A stretch of 64,000 bases of DNA. Origin: Streptomyces sp. SLBN-31. GTDB taxonomy: Bacteria; Actinomycetota; Actinomycetes; Streptomycetales; Streptomycetaceae. Position 1 is the stretch's first letter, and each line of letters opens with the position of its first letter. The stretch covers positions 3,100,001 through 3,164,000 of the forward strand of contig NZ_VFNC01000002.1 of NCBI RefSeq assembly GCF_006715395.1, given 5' to 3'. Under the pieces are notes generated by a model that saw nothing but the letters and a program-made list of their open reading frames with translations, was not told where the DNA came from and did not search any database. This document shows, in pieces, positions 42,904 through 53,598 of the stretch. The translations under genes were made by a program, and so were the position numbers.

Positions 42904-43919
42904 ACGCGATCGTCGAACTGTCCGACGCCCACGTCGTGCACAGGGCGCGCAGCGGCCGCCTGTTCACCCGGGACCGGGTGTACGCCCTGACCGGCGCCGA
43001 CCTCGTCGTCGCCCCGGGTGAGACGGTGGGCGTAGTGGGCGAGTCCGGCTGCGGCAAGTCGACCCTGGCGAGGGTGCTGGTGGGCATCCAGCGCCCGACC
43101 GCCGGCACGGTGTCCTTCCAGGGCCGTGACCTGTGGTCGATGCCCGCCGCCGAGCGCCGCACGGCCGTTGGCGGCGCCACCGGGATGATCTTCCAGGACC
43201 CGTCGACGGCCCTGAACCGCCGTCTGCCGGTGCGGCAGATCCTGCGCGACCCGCTCGACGTCCACGGTCGCGGCACCAGAACGCAACGCGAGGAACAGGT
43301 ACGGGAGTTGATGTCCCTCGTCGGGCTGCCCCGCGCCCTGGCCGACGCGCTGCCCGGGCAGCTGTCCGGCGGGCAGCGGCAACGGGTCGCGATCGCACGG
43401 GCGTTGGCGCTGGATCCCGCCCTGGTCGTGGCGGACGAGCCGACGAGCGCCCTGGACGTGTCGGTGCGCGCCCAGATCCTGAACCTGCTGCTGGATCTGA
43501 AGGAACGCCTGGGCCTGGCCCTGGTGTTCGTCTCGCACGACATCCAGACGGTACGGCGGATGAGCGACCGGGTGATCACCATGTATCTGGGCCGGATCGT
43601 CGAGGAGTCCCCGGCCGCCGAGGTCACCGGCCGGGCCCGGCACCCGTACACCCGGGCCCTGTTCTCGGCGACGCCCGGCCTGCTGAACCCCGTCGAACCC
43701 ATCCCGCTGACCGGTCCGGTCCCGTCGGCGACGCACCCGCCGAGCGGCTGCCCGTTCCGTACCCGCTGCTGGAAGGCCGACGACGTGTGCGCGTCCCGGA
43801 TGCCGGACTTCTCGGCCGCGTCGGCGCCGGGGCACCGCTTCCGCTGCCACCATCCTGTGCGGGAGGACGCCTCGACCGCGACCTCGTACGGCAGAACCGT
43901 CCCAGGGAGCCCTGAATGA
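42900..43919 (+). CDS. ABC transporter ATP-binding protein (DppF-like)
   Basis: 339 residues from GTG 42900, overlapping the fused gene's stop by 4 bp. Walker A GVVGESGCGKSTLARVL (~43-59), signature LSGGQRQRVAIARALA (~155), Walker B LVVADEPTSALD (~175), and a C-terminal cysteine-containing domain (CPFRTRCWKADDVC). Second ATPase of the importer. The Q-loop and H-loop are normal. Its stop overlaps the lyase start by 4 bp. Confidence 0.94.
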   Translation: MNAIVELSDAHVVHRARSGRLFTRDRVYALTGADLVVAPGETVGVVGESGCGKSTLARVLVGIQRPTAGTVSFQGRDLWSMPAAERRTAVGGATGMIFQDPSTALNRRLPVRQILRDPLDVHGRGTRTQREEQVRELMSLVGLPRALADALPGQLSGGQRQRVAIARALALDPALVVADEPTSALDVSVRAQILNLLLDLKERLGLALVFVSHDIQTVRRMSDRVITMYLGRIVEESPAAEVTGRARHPYTRALFSATPGLLNPVEPIPLTGPVPSATHPPSGCPFRTRCWKADDVCASRMPDFSAASAPGHRFRCHHPVREDASTATSYGRTVPGSPE

Positions 43920-44851
43920 CCTTTCCCGCCCCGCTCACCGGTGTCGTCCCGCCCGTCTGCACGCCCCTGACACCGGATCGCGAGGTGGACGTCCCCTCCC
44001 TGCTCAGGCTGGTCGACCACCTGGTCGGCGCCGGGGTGGACGGGTTGTTCGTGCTGGGCTCGACGTCGGAGGTGGCGTATTTGCGCGACGCGCAGCGCAG
44101 GCTGGTGGTGGAGTCGGTGACCGGGCACGTGGGGGGCCGGCTGCCGGTGCTGGCCGGGGTGGTCGACATGACGACGCCGAGGGTGCTGGACCATGTGGCG
44201 GCGGTGACGGCGGCCGGCGCGGACGCGGTGGTGGTGACGGCGCCCTTCTACGCGCGGACGCACCCGGCCGAGATCGCCCGCCACTTCCGCCTGGTCGCGG
44301 CCGCGTCCCCGGTCCCGGTGATCGCCTACGACATCCCGGTGGCCGTCCACACCAAGCTTCCCGCGGACGTGGTCCTGGACCTGGCCACCGAGGGCGTCCT
44401 GGCGGGTCTGAAGGACTCCAGCGGTGATCTGGCCGCCTTTCGCGAGGTCGTCACCGGTGCCCGCGTCCGCCCCGGCATCACCGGCTTCAGTGTGCTGACC
44501 GGCTCCGAACTGCTCGTCGACGCGGCCCTCGCGCTCGGCGCGGACGGCGCCGTCCCCGGCCTCGCCAACGTCGACCCGGACGGCTACGTCCGCCTCCACC
44601 GCCTGTGGCGCGCGGGCGACCCGGAAGGGGCGCGGGCCGAACAGGAGCGGCTGTGCGCCCTGTTCGGCCTGGTGTCCGTCGGGGACCCGGCGCGGATGGG
44701 CGGCGGCTCGTCGGCGCTGGGGGCCTTCAAGGCGGCGCTGCACCTGCGCGGGGTGATCGACTGCCCGGCGACCGCGGACCCGCAGATCCCGCTGTCGCCG
44801 CAGGAGGTGCGGCGGGTCGGAAGGTACCTCGCGGCGGCCGGCCTGCTCTAG
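43916..44851 (+). CDS. N-acetylneuraminate lyase/dihydrodipicolinate synthase-family lyase
   Basis: 311 residues. Class I aldolase of the DapA/NanA superfamily. GSTSEVAYL (~47-55) is the carboxylate-binding loop, Tyr138 in IAYDIP is the catalytic tyrosine, and Lys166 in GLKDSSGD is the Schiff-base lysine. From memory, E. coli NanA has Y137 and K165, i.e. the same numbering within one residue. Being last in an importer operon next to a sialidase fragment, it more likely cleaves sialic acid or a related 2-keto sugar acid than makes lysine precursors. Keto-deoxy sugar-acid aldolase is the main alternative. Confidence 0.85.
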   Translation: MTFPAPLTGVVPPVCTPLTPDREVDVPSLLRLVDHLVGAGVDGLFVLGSTSEVAYLRDAQRRLVVESVTGHVGGRLPVLAGVVDMTTPRVLDHVAAVTAAGADAVVVTAPFYARTHPAEIARHFRLVAAASPVPVIAYDIPVAVHTKLPADVVLDLATEGVLAGLKDSSGDLAAFREVVTGARVRPGITGFSVLTGSELLVDAALALGADGAVPGLANVDPDGYVRLHRLWRAGDPEGARAEQERLCALFGLVSVGDPARMGGGSSALGAFKAALHLRGVIDCPATADPQIPLSPQEVRRVGRYLAAAGLL

Positions 44852-45100
44852 AGGTTGTCGGCGTGCAGCCGGCGGAACTCGATCGTCTCGTAGGGGCCGG
44901 ATACGCCCGTCTCGTACAGGACGCCCACCGTCCCGCGGTCCACCGGCACCAGGTCGGAATAGGCGGCGGGCTGCGGGGAGAGCGTGACCGCCCTGGTGAA
45001 GGTCGCCCCGGCGTCCGTACTGCGCCACACCACCATCGCCCGCCGGGCCGTCGGTGACGAGGGTGACGAGGAGGGTGCGGCTCAGGAGGATCACGGCCCC
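44848..45100 (-). pseudogene. C-terminal remnant of a sialidase (BNR-type)
   Basis: The minus strand encodes the end of a bacterial sialidase: STDAGATFTRAVTL (an Asp-box-like motif), PAAYSDLVPV, GTVGVLYETG and YETIEFRRL. All are typical of the last blades, including the Tyr-Glu region near the active site. Only about 80 residues survive. The reading frame is shifted near 45040: AVILLSRTLLVTLVTDG upstream is in another frame. The rest is missing where the response-regulator gene ends at 45091. The lyase gene stop overlaps its stop codon. So the locus once carried a sialidase and has lost it. Confidence 0.7.
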
Positions 45101-45755
45101 ATGGTTCCCGGAGTGACCAGTCCCGACTCGTAGGCCACGATCACCAGTTGGGCCCGGTCCCGGGCCCCCAGCTTGCCCATGATGCGGCTGACGTGCGTCT
45201 TCGCGGTCAGCGGACTCAAGCCGAGGGATTCACCCACCTCGGTGTTGTTCAGTCCCCGGGCGACGAGCGTGAGCACCTCCCGCTCCCGCTCCGACAGGCA
45301 CTCCGGTCCGCCCGCGGCCGGCACGGACGGGCTGCGCAGGAAGCGTTCGATCAGCCGCGCCGTCGGCCCCGGCGACAGCAGGGCCTCCCCCGCCGCCACC
45401 GTGCGGATGGCGTCCAGCAGTTCGGCCGGTCGGGTGTCCTTCACCAGGAACCCGGAGGCCCCGGCCCGCAGCGCCTCCACGATGTTCTCGTCGGTGTCGT
45501 AGGTGGTGAGGACCAGCACCTTCACCGCGGCGAGGTCCTCGTCGGCCGCGATCAGCCGGGTCGCCTCGATGCCGTCCAGGTCGGGCATGCGGACGTCCAT
45601 CACCACCAGGTCGGGGCGCTCGCCGCGGGCCAGCTCCACGGCCTCCCGGCCGGTGCCCGCCTGGCCCACGACCGCCATGTCCCGCGCCGACTCGACGAGC
45701 ATCGCGAACGCGGCCCGTACGAGGGTCTGGTCGTCGGCGAGCAGTACGCGGATGG

Positions 45756-45759
<4 letters not shown>
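45091..45759 (-). CDS. Response regulator, NarL/LuxR type
   Basis: 222 residues from ATG 45759, overlapping the kinase stop by 4 bp. The receiver has LLADDQT, LVVMDVRMPDLDG (phospho-Asp ~54) and GFLVKDTRP (Lys ~104). The LuxR helix-turn-helix is LSEREREVLTLVARGLNNTE at ~155-175. Last gene of an MMPL - kinase - regulator operon. The C-terminal five residues (GTMGP) run into the sialidase remnant. Confidence 0.93.
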
Positions 45760-46964
<1,205 letters not shown>

Positions 46965-46990
46965 CGTCGTCCCTTCCACAGCGTTCAGCT

Positions 46991-49084
46991 TCACACGGTC
47001 TCGGGCTGTCGCCGCACCGGCAGCGGTTCCGGTTCCCGTGACAGCCGTCCCGGCCACCACACCCGCCGCTCCAGCAGCACGCTCGCGGTCGTGACCAGGT
47101 AGGTGCGCACCAGGAAGGTGTCCAGCAGCACGCCGACCGCGATCACGAAGCCGAGCTCGACCAGCGCCACCAGCGGCAGCGTGGTCAGCACGGCGAAGGT
47201 CGCGGCGAGCACGACGCCCGCCGAGGCGATCACCCCACCGGTGGTGCGCAGCGCGGTCAGCGCGGCGGCCCGCGGCTCGGCGCCGGCGATCGACTCCTCG
47301 CGCATGCGGTGCATGAGGAAGATGCCGTAGTCGACGCCGAGGGCCACCAGGAAGACGAAGGACAGCAGGCCGAGGCCCGAGTCCGTGCCGTGGAAGCCGA
47401 GCACGGGTCCGAACGCCAGGCCGCCGATCCCGAGCGCGGCGCCCCACACCGCCACGACGGCGACGAGCAGCATCAGCGGCGCGACGAGGCTGCGCAGCAG
47501 TCCCACGAGGATCACGAACACGGCGGCCAGGACGAGCGGCACGACGACCTCGCGGTCGCGGACCTGGCTGTCGGCCAGGTCGAGCTGCTGGGCGCTGGGT
47601 CCGCCGACGTAGGTGCCGTAGGTGTCGTCGAGTCCGGCGCGCAGGGCCTCGATGGTGCGGGTCTCGCCGGCCGACTCGGGTGCCGCGGTGGCGTAGACGG
47701 AGATCTCGGTCCAGCCGGAGCCGCTGCGTCCGGCGGTCGCCTGGGCCACCCCGTCCGTGGTCCGGGCCTCGGCCAGGACGGCGTCCGTCCGGCCGGTGGG
47801 GGCGATGACGGTGATGGGCTGGCTGCTGCGGCCGGGGTAGGCGCGGGTGAGGGTCTGGGCGGCGGCGATCGACTCGGGCCGCTTGGTGAAGGAGTCCTCC
47901 TGCTTGAGGGTGCCCGGGAGGTTGAGGGCGCCCAGCGCCAGCGCGCCGAGCAGTACGGCGCCGCCGGCGAGGACGGCGGCCGGCCGGCGCGCGGCGGAGT
48001 CGCCCATCGCCGAGAACAGCGACCGGCGTGCCTTCGGTTCGCTGCCGAAGGCGGGGATCAGCGGCCAGAAGACGCGGCGGCCGAGGACGACCAGGAGGGC
48101 GGGCAGCAGGGTCGTCATGGCGACCAGTGCGGCGAGCACCCCCACCGTGCCGACGGGGCCCATGCCGCTGCTGCTGTTGAGGTCGGCGGCGAGCAGGCAC
48201 AGCAGCCCGGCCGCGACCGTGCCCGAGGAGGCGAGGATCGCCGGTCCGCAGCCGCGCAGCGCGGCCCGCATGGCGTCGTACGGGCGCTCGTGGCGCCGTA
48301 GCTCCTCGCGGTAGCGGGAGATGAGCAGCAGCGCGTAGTCGGTGCCCGCGCCCAGCACCAGGACCGTCATGACGCCGCCGCTCTGGCCGGTGACGGTGAC
48401 GCCGAACGCCTCGTGCAGGCCGTATCCGGCGGCCATCGCCATGCCGGCCGCGACGCCGGCGACGCTGAGCGGCACCAGCCACAGGAAGGGGCTGCGGTAG
48501 ATGAGGATCAGCAGGGCGGTGACGACGCCGAGGGTGGCGTAGAGCAGGGTGCCGTCGATGCTGCCGAAGACCTTGCCCATGTCGGCGTTGAGGGCGCCGG
48601 GGCCGCCGACCTGGACGGTGAGCCCGGCGCCGCCGTCGGCGACCTCGCGCACGCCGTCGACGAAGGCGTCGCGCTTGTCGTCGTCCTGGCCGGGGCCGGT
48701 GCTGGAGACGGGGTACATGACGGTCGTGCCGTCGCGGGAGGGGACCGCGTGCGGGCGCCCGGTGATCTCGTACCTGCCGGTGATCTCGGCGATCTGCCGC
48801 GCGGCCTTGTTCCGGTCGGCGGCGGTGAGGCCGCCGTCGCGGTGGTAGACGAGCACCAGGTCGGTGGACTCGCCGCCGGGCAGCCGGTCCTGGACGCGGG
48901 CCACCTGGGTGGAGTCGGCGCTGTCGGGCAGGTAGTCGACGGAGCGGTTCTGCTGGATGCCGGAGAACTTCCCGGCGAGCGGCCCGGCCAGCACCAGGGC
49001 GGCCAGCCACAGCGCGAGCACCGCCCAGGGCACGGCCCGTCGACGCCGTGCGCCTGGCCGTGCGCTTGTCCTTACGGCCCCCAT
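46991..49084 (-). CDS. MMPL-family (RND) transporter
   Basis: 697 residues with about 12 transmembrane helices arranged as two similar halves, each with a large extracytoplasmic domain. VLGAGTDYALLLISRYREEL (~240-259) and FLVALGVDYGIFLMHRMREE (~595-614) are the MMPL motifs that carry the proton-relay aspartates. MmpL proteins export lipids, siderophores or drugs. First gene of the operon with a histidine kinase and response regulator, so its expression is probably tied to envelope or drug stress. Substrate unknown. Confidence 0.92.
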   Translation of the reverse strand: MGAVRTSARPGARRRRAVPWAVLALWLAALVLAGPLAGKFSGIQQNRSVDYLPDSADSTQVARVQDRLPGGESTDLVLVYHRDGGLTAADRNKAARQIAEITGRYEITGRPHAVPSRDGTTVMYPVSSTGPGQDDDKRDAFVDGVREVADGGAGLTVQVGGPGALNADMGKVFGSIDGTLLYATLGVVTALLILIYRSPFLWLVPLSVAGVAAGMAMAAGYGLHEAFGVTVTGQSGGVMTVLVLGAGTDYALLLISRYREELRRHERPYDAMRAALRGCGPAILASSGTVAAGLLCLLAADLNSSSGMGPVGTVGVLAALVAMTTLLPALLVVLGRRVFWPLIPAFGSEPKARRSLFSAMGDSAARRPAAVLAGGAVLLGALALGALNLPGTLKQEDSFTKRPESIAAAQTLTRAYPGRSSQPITVIAPTGRTDAVLAEARTTDGVAQATAGRSGSGWTEISVYATAAPESAGETRTIEALRAGLDDTYGTYVGGPSAQQLDLADSQVRDREVVVPLVLAAVFVILVGLLRSLVAPLMLLVAVVAVWGAALGIGGLAFGPVLGFHGTDSGLGLLSFVFLVALGVDYGIFLMHRMREESIAGAEPRAAALTALRTTGGVIASAGVVLAATFAVLTTLPLVALVELGFVIAVGVLLDTFLVRTYLVTTASVLLERRVWWPGRLSREPEPLPVRRQPETV

Positions 49085-49205
49085 GGACGGGCCTCCCTCC
49101 GGTCGGGTGTCTGGGTCGGTTCCAGACTCCCGGCGGACGGGGGCGGGTTCGTCGGGCGTGCGGGCGAGTTCGGGGTTACTGCCGGTGGAGGCTCCGGGCG
49201 GGCGT

Positions 49206-49221
49206 TACTCCCCGGGGAGTA
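49206..49221. promoter_or_regulatory. 16-bp perfect palindrome
   Basis: TACTCCCCGGGGAGTA is self-complementary without a spacer, too tight for an RNA hairpin and so more like a protein-binding site. It abuts the stop of the TerB-like gene and lies ~120 bp upstream of the MMPL operon start. Confidence 0.35.
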
Positions 49222-49917
49222 TCAGGACGGCGTCCGGGCCGCCGCCAGCAGCCGGGTCACGTCGTCGGCGCAGATGGTGAGGGCGGCGCCGACCGTGCTG
49301 AGGACGTCGCGTTCGGCCGGGGTGTAGGGGCCGTCGGCCAGGGCGATGCGGGCGCCCTGCAGCAGGATCGATTCGCGGCCGACGGGGGCGAGGTGCGGGG
49401 CGAGCGGGTCGAGGGCCTCGTGGAGCTCGATGGCCAGGCCCGCGCCGCAGGACGGGCCGTAGACCCGGCCGGTGTCGGCGGCCAGGGCGTCGACCAGGGC
49501 CTGAAGCTGTTCCTCCGTGCAGTCGTCGAACCCGGCCGCGCGGACCGCGCTCGCGGCGGTCTCCAGGGAGGTGCGCGAGCAGGTGCCGCCCGCGGCAAGC
49601 ACCGCGAGGGCGACGGTGTGCACGGCGTCGCGGAGCATCGCGGAGAAGCGGGTGGTGGTGGGGTGGTCCAGGGCGTCGGTGCCGAAGTGGCGGTGGCAGG
49701 CGGCGCACTCGACGACCGGGCCGGTCTCGCCGCGCGGCAGCACCGGGACGCCGAGGAGGGTGAAGCGGCGGCGGCCGGTGAGGCGCTGGTAGTTGCGGTC
49801 GCCTCCGCAGCCCGGGCAGAAGAACTCGCCGTCCCCTACGGGCGTCCACGCGGTGCGGGTGCCCAGGAGGCGCGCAGGCCTGGCGGCTCGGCCGTTTCGT
49901 CCCCGTACTGGCAGCAC
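49222..49917 (-). CDS. TerB-like protein with N-terminal zinc ribbon
   Basis: 231 residues from GTG 49917, with GGAGGT 5 nt upstream; a longer frame to 49974 lacks such a site. Residues ~25-75 contain FFCPGCGGDRNYQ and VECAACHRHFG, two CxxC pairs forming a zinc ribbon. The remainder is helical and resembles TerB-type tellurite-resistance domains (ARIALADGPYTPAERDVLSTVG near residue 195). Cytoplasmic. TerB proteins are linked to stress and metal responses, but the activity is not known. Confidence 0.75.
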   Translation of the reverse strand: MLPVRGRNGRAARPARLLGTRTAWTPVGDGEFFCPGCGGDRNYQRLTGRRRFTLLGVPVLPRGETGPVVECAACHRHFGTDALDHPTTTRFSAMLRDAVHTVALAVLAAGGTCSRTSLETAASAVRAAGFDDCTEEQLQALVDALAADTGRVYGPSCGAGLAIELHEALDPLAPHLAPVGRESILLQGARIALADGPYTPAERDVLSTVGAALTICADDVTRLLAAARTPS

Positions 49918-49934
49918 GTCGCACCTCCGTAACG

Positions 49935-49954
49935 GCACGGCAACATCGCCGTGC
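49935..49954. promoter_or_regulatory. Inverted repeat upstream of TerB-like gene
   Basis: GCACGGC (49935-49941) and GCCGTGC (49948-49954) with a 6-bp spacer, directly upstream of the ribosome site. It could be an operator or a leader hairpin. Confidence 0.35.
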
Positions 49955-50045
49955 TGGCGTGATGTTAGCCACATCGGCCAGGCGTAGTCAGCACCCCGGA
50001 CGAGACCTTTCCGTGACCTCCACGTAAGGGTGGCCGAAAAGGGAC

Positions 50046-50081
50046 GGGGCCCTGATCGCCGTATCCGATGATCAGGGCCCC
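50046..50081. terminator. Terminator of leuA
   Basis: GGGGCCCTGATC (50046-50057) pairs perfectly with GATCAGGGCCCC (50070-50081) around a 12-nt loop, 20 bp after the leuA stop on the minus strand. Confidence 0.8.
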
Positions 50082-50101
50082 GAAACTGCCGGTCAGAGGG
50101 G

Positions 50102-51951
<1,850 letters not shown>

Positions 51952-51986
51952 GATGCGAAGCATGCTAGCCGAGCCGGTCCGAGAAG

Positions 51987-52014
51987 GCGGTCCCGTATCA
52001 ATATGCGGGACCGC
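51987..52014. promoter_or_regulatory. Inverted repeat upstream of the leuA leader
   Basis: GCGGTCCCG (51987-51995) and CGGGACCGC (52006-52014) are perfect 9-bp arms around an AT-rich 10-bp spacer. It sits just upstream of the presumed leuA promoter and beside the dispersed repeat. Operator and remnant terminator are both possible. Confidence 0.45.
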
Positions 52015-52015
52015 A

Positions 52016-52052
52016 GCGCCCCTGAAAGGGCGCGGAGAACTGCGCGAGCAAC
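52016..52052 (-). repeat. Dispersed Streptomyces intergenic repeat, copy 4 (minus orientation)
   Basis: Read on the minus strand it gives TCGCGCAGTTCTCCGCGCCC followed by TTTCAGGGGCGC, one base different from the core of the other copies. It lies in the 336-bp gap between leuA and the divergent M4 protease. The rest of that gap holds the leuA leader, the inverted repeat at 51987-52014 and the AT-richer protease promoter (about 52095-52159). Confidence 0.7.
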
Positions 52053-52159
52053 CACAGCGAGCCCGCACGGCATAACACAGAGCAACCACCCACGGCGGGA
52101 GCATCCCCATATTTCACCAATCATAGTCGCACCTAGTGACATACAGCTAACACAGTGCA

Positions 52160-53245
52160 ATGGTGCCGGGCATGACGAAGACCAACGGGGGCTCAGAGCC
52201 CGTCTTCTGCACCGTCGTACCGCCCCACGTCCTCGACAAGCTGGCCCAGCACGAGGACCCCGCGCTGGCGAACCCCGCGCGCAAGACACTCGAGCGCGAC
52301 GCCTACGAGCGCACCCACCGCCGGCTGACCACCGTCCTCGGCGCCCCGACCGTCGCGGCGCCGCCCGGAGCCGCGCCCGACCAGCCGCACCGCACGATCT
52401 ACGACGCCAGGCACGGCACCGACCTGCCCGGCCGCAAGGTCCGCGGCGAGGGCGAGGACCCCGGCAAGGACGCCACCGCCAACCGCGCCTACGCGGGCCT
52501 CGGCGCCACCTTCGAGCTGTACCTGAAGGCGTACGAGCGCCACTCGATCGACGACAACGGGCTGCCGCTCGACGCGTCGGTCCACTTCGACCGGGACTAC
52601 AACAACGCCTTCTGGAACGGCGAGCAGATGGTGTTCGGCGACGGGGACGGGGAGATCTTCCTCGACTTCACCATCCCGATCGACGTCATCGGCCACGAAC
52701 TCACCCACGGCGTCACGCAGTACACGGCCAACCTCACCTACTTCGGCCAGCCCGGCGCGCTCAACGAGTCGCTGTCGGATGTCTTCGGCACCCTCATCAA
52801 GCAGTACACGCTGGGCCAGACCGCCGCCGAGGCCGACTGGCTGATCGGCGCCGGGCTGCTCGCGCCGCGCGTCACGGGCAAGGCGCTGCGCTCGATGAAG
52901 GCCCCGGGCACGGCGTACGACGACGACGTCCTCGGCAAGGACCCGCAGCCCGCGACCATGGACGACTTCGTCCGCACCGGCCGCGACAACGGCGGCGTCC
53001 ACATCAACTCCGGCATCCCCAACCACGCCTTCTACCTGGCGGCCACGGCGCTCGGCGGCCACGCCTGGGAGAAGGCGGGCCAGATCTGGTACGACGTCCT
53101 GACCGGCGGCGAGCTGAAGAAGGACGCGCTGTTCACGGACTTCGCCTCGCTGACCGTGAAGGCGGCCAGGGCCCGCTTCAGCGACGGTGAGGAACTGCAG
53201 GCCGTGCTGAAGGCCTGGGAGCAGGTCGGGGTGCGCACGACGTAG
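52160..53245 (+). CDS. M4 (thermolysin-like) metalloprotease, protealysin type
   Basis: 361 residues from ATG 52160 (ATG 52172 is an alternative). H179-ELTH183 and E203 in GALNESLSDVFG are the zinc ligands and catalytic Glu, with the family's 20-residue spacing. There is no signal peptide. Instead the N-terminus has CTVVPPHVLDKLAQHEDPAL, the short PPxxL-type precursor motif of protealysin-like proteases, whose cysteine may act as an inhibitory switch. So the protease is probably made in the cytoplasm and kept inactive by its ~50-residue propeptide. The emfourin-type inhibitor gene follows 21 bp later. TAACAC at 52148-52153 could be the -10 of a leaderless transcript. Confidence 0.9.
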   Translation: MVPGMTKTNGGSEPVFCTVVPPHVLDKLAQHEDPALANPARKTLERDAYERTHRRLTTVLGAPTVAAPPGAAPDQPHRTIYDARHGTDLPGRKVRGEGEDPGKDATANRAYAGLGATFELYLKAYERHSIDDNGLPLDASVHFDRDYNNAFWNGEQMVFGDGDGEIFLDFTIPIDVIGHELTHGVTQYTANLTYFGQPGALNESLSDVFGTLIKQYTLGQTAAEADWLIGAGLLAPRVTGKALRSMKAPGTAYDDDVLGKDPQPATMDDFVRTGRDNGGVHINSGIPNHAFYLAATALGGHAWEKAGQIWYDVLTGGELKKDALFTDFASLTVKAARARFSDGEELQAVLKAWEQVGVRTT

Positions 53246-53266
53246 TTCCGTACTAGACACGGACCC

Positions 53267-53533
53267 ATGCGTATTCGAGTGAGGCGCACGGGTGGATTCG
53301 CGGGCATCGAGCGCAGCGCCGAGGTGGACACCTCGGGGCGGCCCGACGCGAGCGAGTGGCAGGCCCTGGCCGAGAAGGCGATGTCCGCCGGCCGGGGCCG
53401 GCCGTCCGTCGGGGTTCCCGACGGTTTCAACTACGAGATCACCGTGGACGGCAGGACGGTGTACGCGGCCGATCCGCGGCTGAGCGAGGAACAGCGGCAG
53501 CTGATCTCCAGAGTGCTGAAGGAAGGGGCGTGA
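53267..53533 (+). CDS. Emfourin-like inhibitor of the M4 protease
   Basis: 88 residues. Begins MRIRVRRTGGFAGIERSAEV, matching the pattern of emfourin, a small protein inhibitor encoded beside protealysin in Serratia. It has a compact beta-rich N-terminus, VPDGFNYEITVDGRTVYAAD (~50-69) and a C-terminal helix (SEEQRQLISRVLKEGA). Located 21 bp after the protease stop in the same operon, as in the described pairs. It should bind the mature protease and prevent self-damage, or link its activity to a target. Inference from family and context. Confidence 0.85.
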   Translation: MRIRVRRTGGFAGIERSAEVDTSGRPDASEWQALAEKAMSAGRGRPSVGVPDGFNYEITVDGRTVYAADPRLSEEQRQLISRVLKEGA

Positions 53534-53562
53534 TCCCGTAACAGGTCCTTCATGCGCGGGCG

Positions 53563-53592
53563 TTGACTTCCGTTACCGCCGGTAAGGATGAT
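53563..53592 (+). promoter_or_regulatory. Promoter/operator of the beta-glucosidase operon
   Basis: TTGACT (53563-53568) and GATGAT (53587-53592) are 18 bp apart and place the start of transcription near the ATG at 53599. The palindrome TTACC-GCC-GGTAA (53573-53585) fills the spacer, a good place for a repressor. Confidence 0.5.
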
Positions 53593-53598
53593 CCGCGC

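Noticed and set aside
43916..44851. Lyase as DapA of lysine biosynthesis
   Set aside because: It is the last gene of an importer operon beside a sialidase remnant, far from asd/dapB-type genes; catabolic use is more likely, though the fold is shared.
44848..45036. 62-codon open frame as an independent small gene
   Set aside because: Its sequence is the last part of a sialidase without start signals, and the preceding piece continues in another frame, so a remnant is the better explanation.
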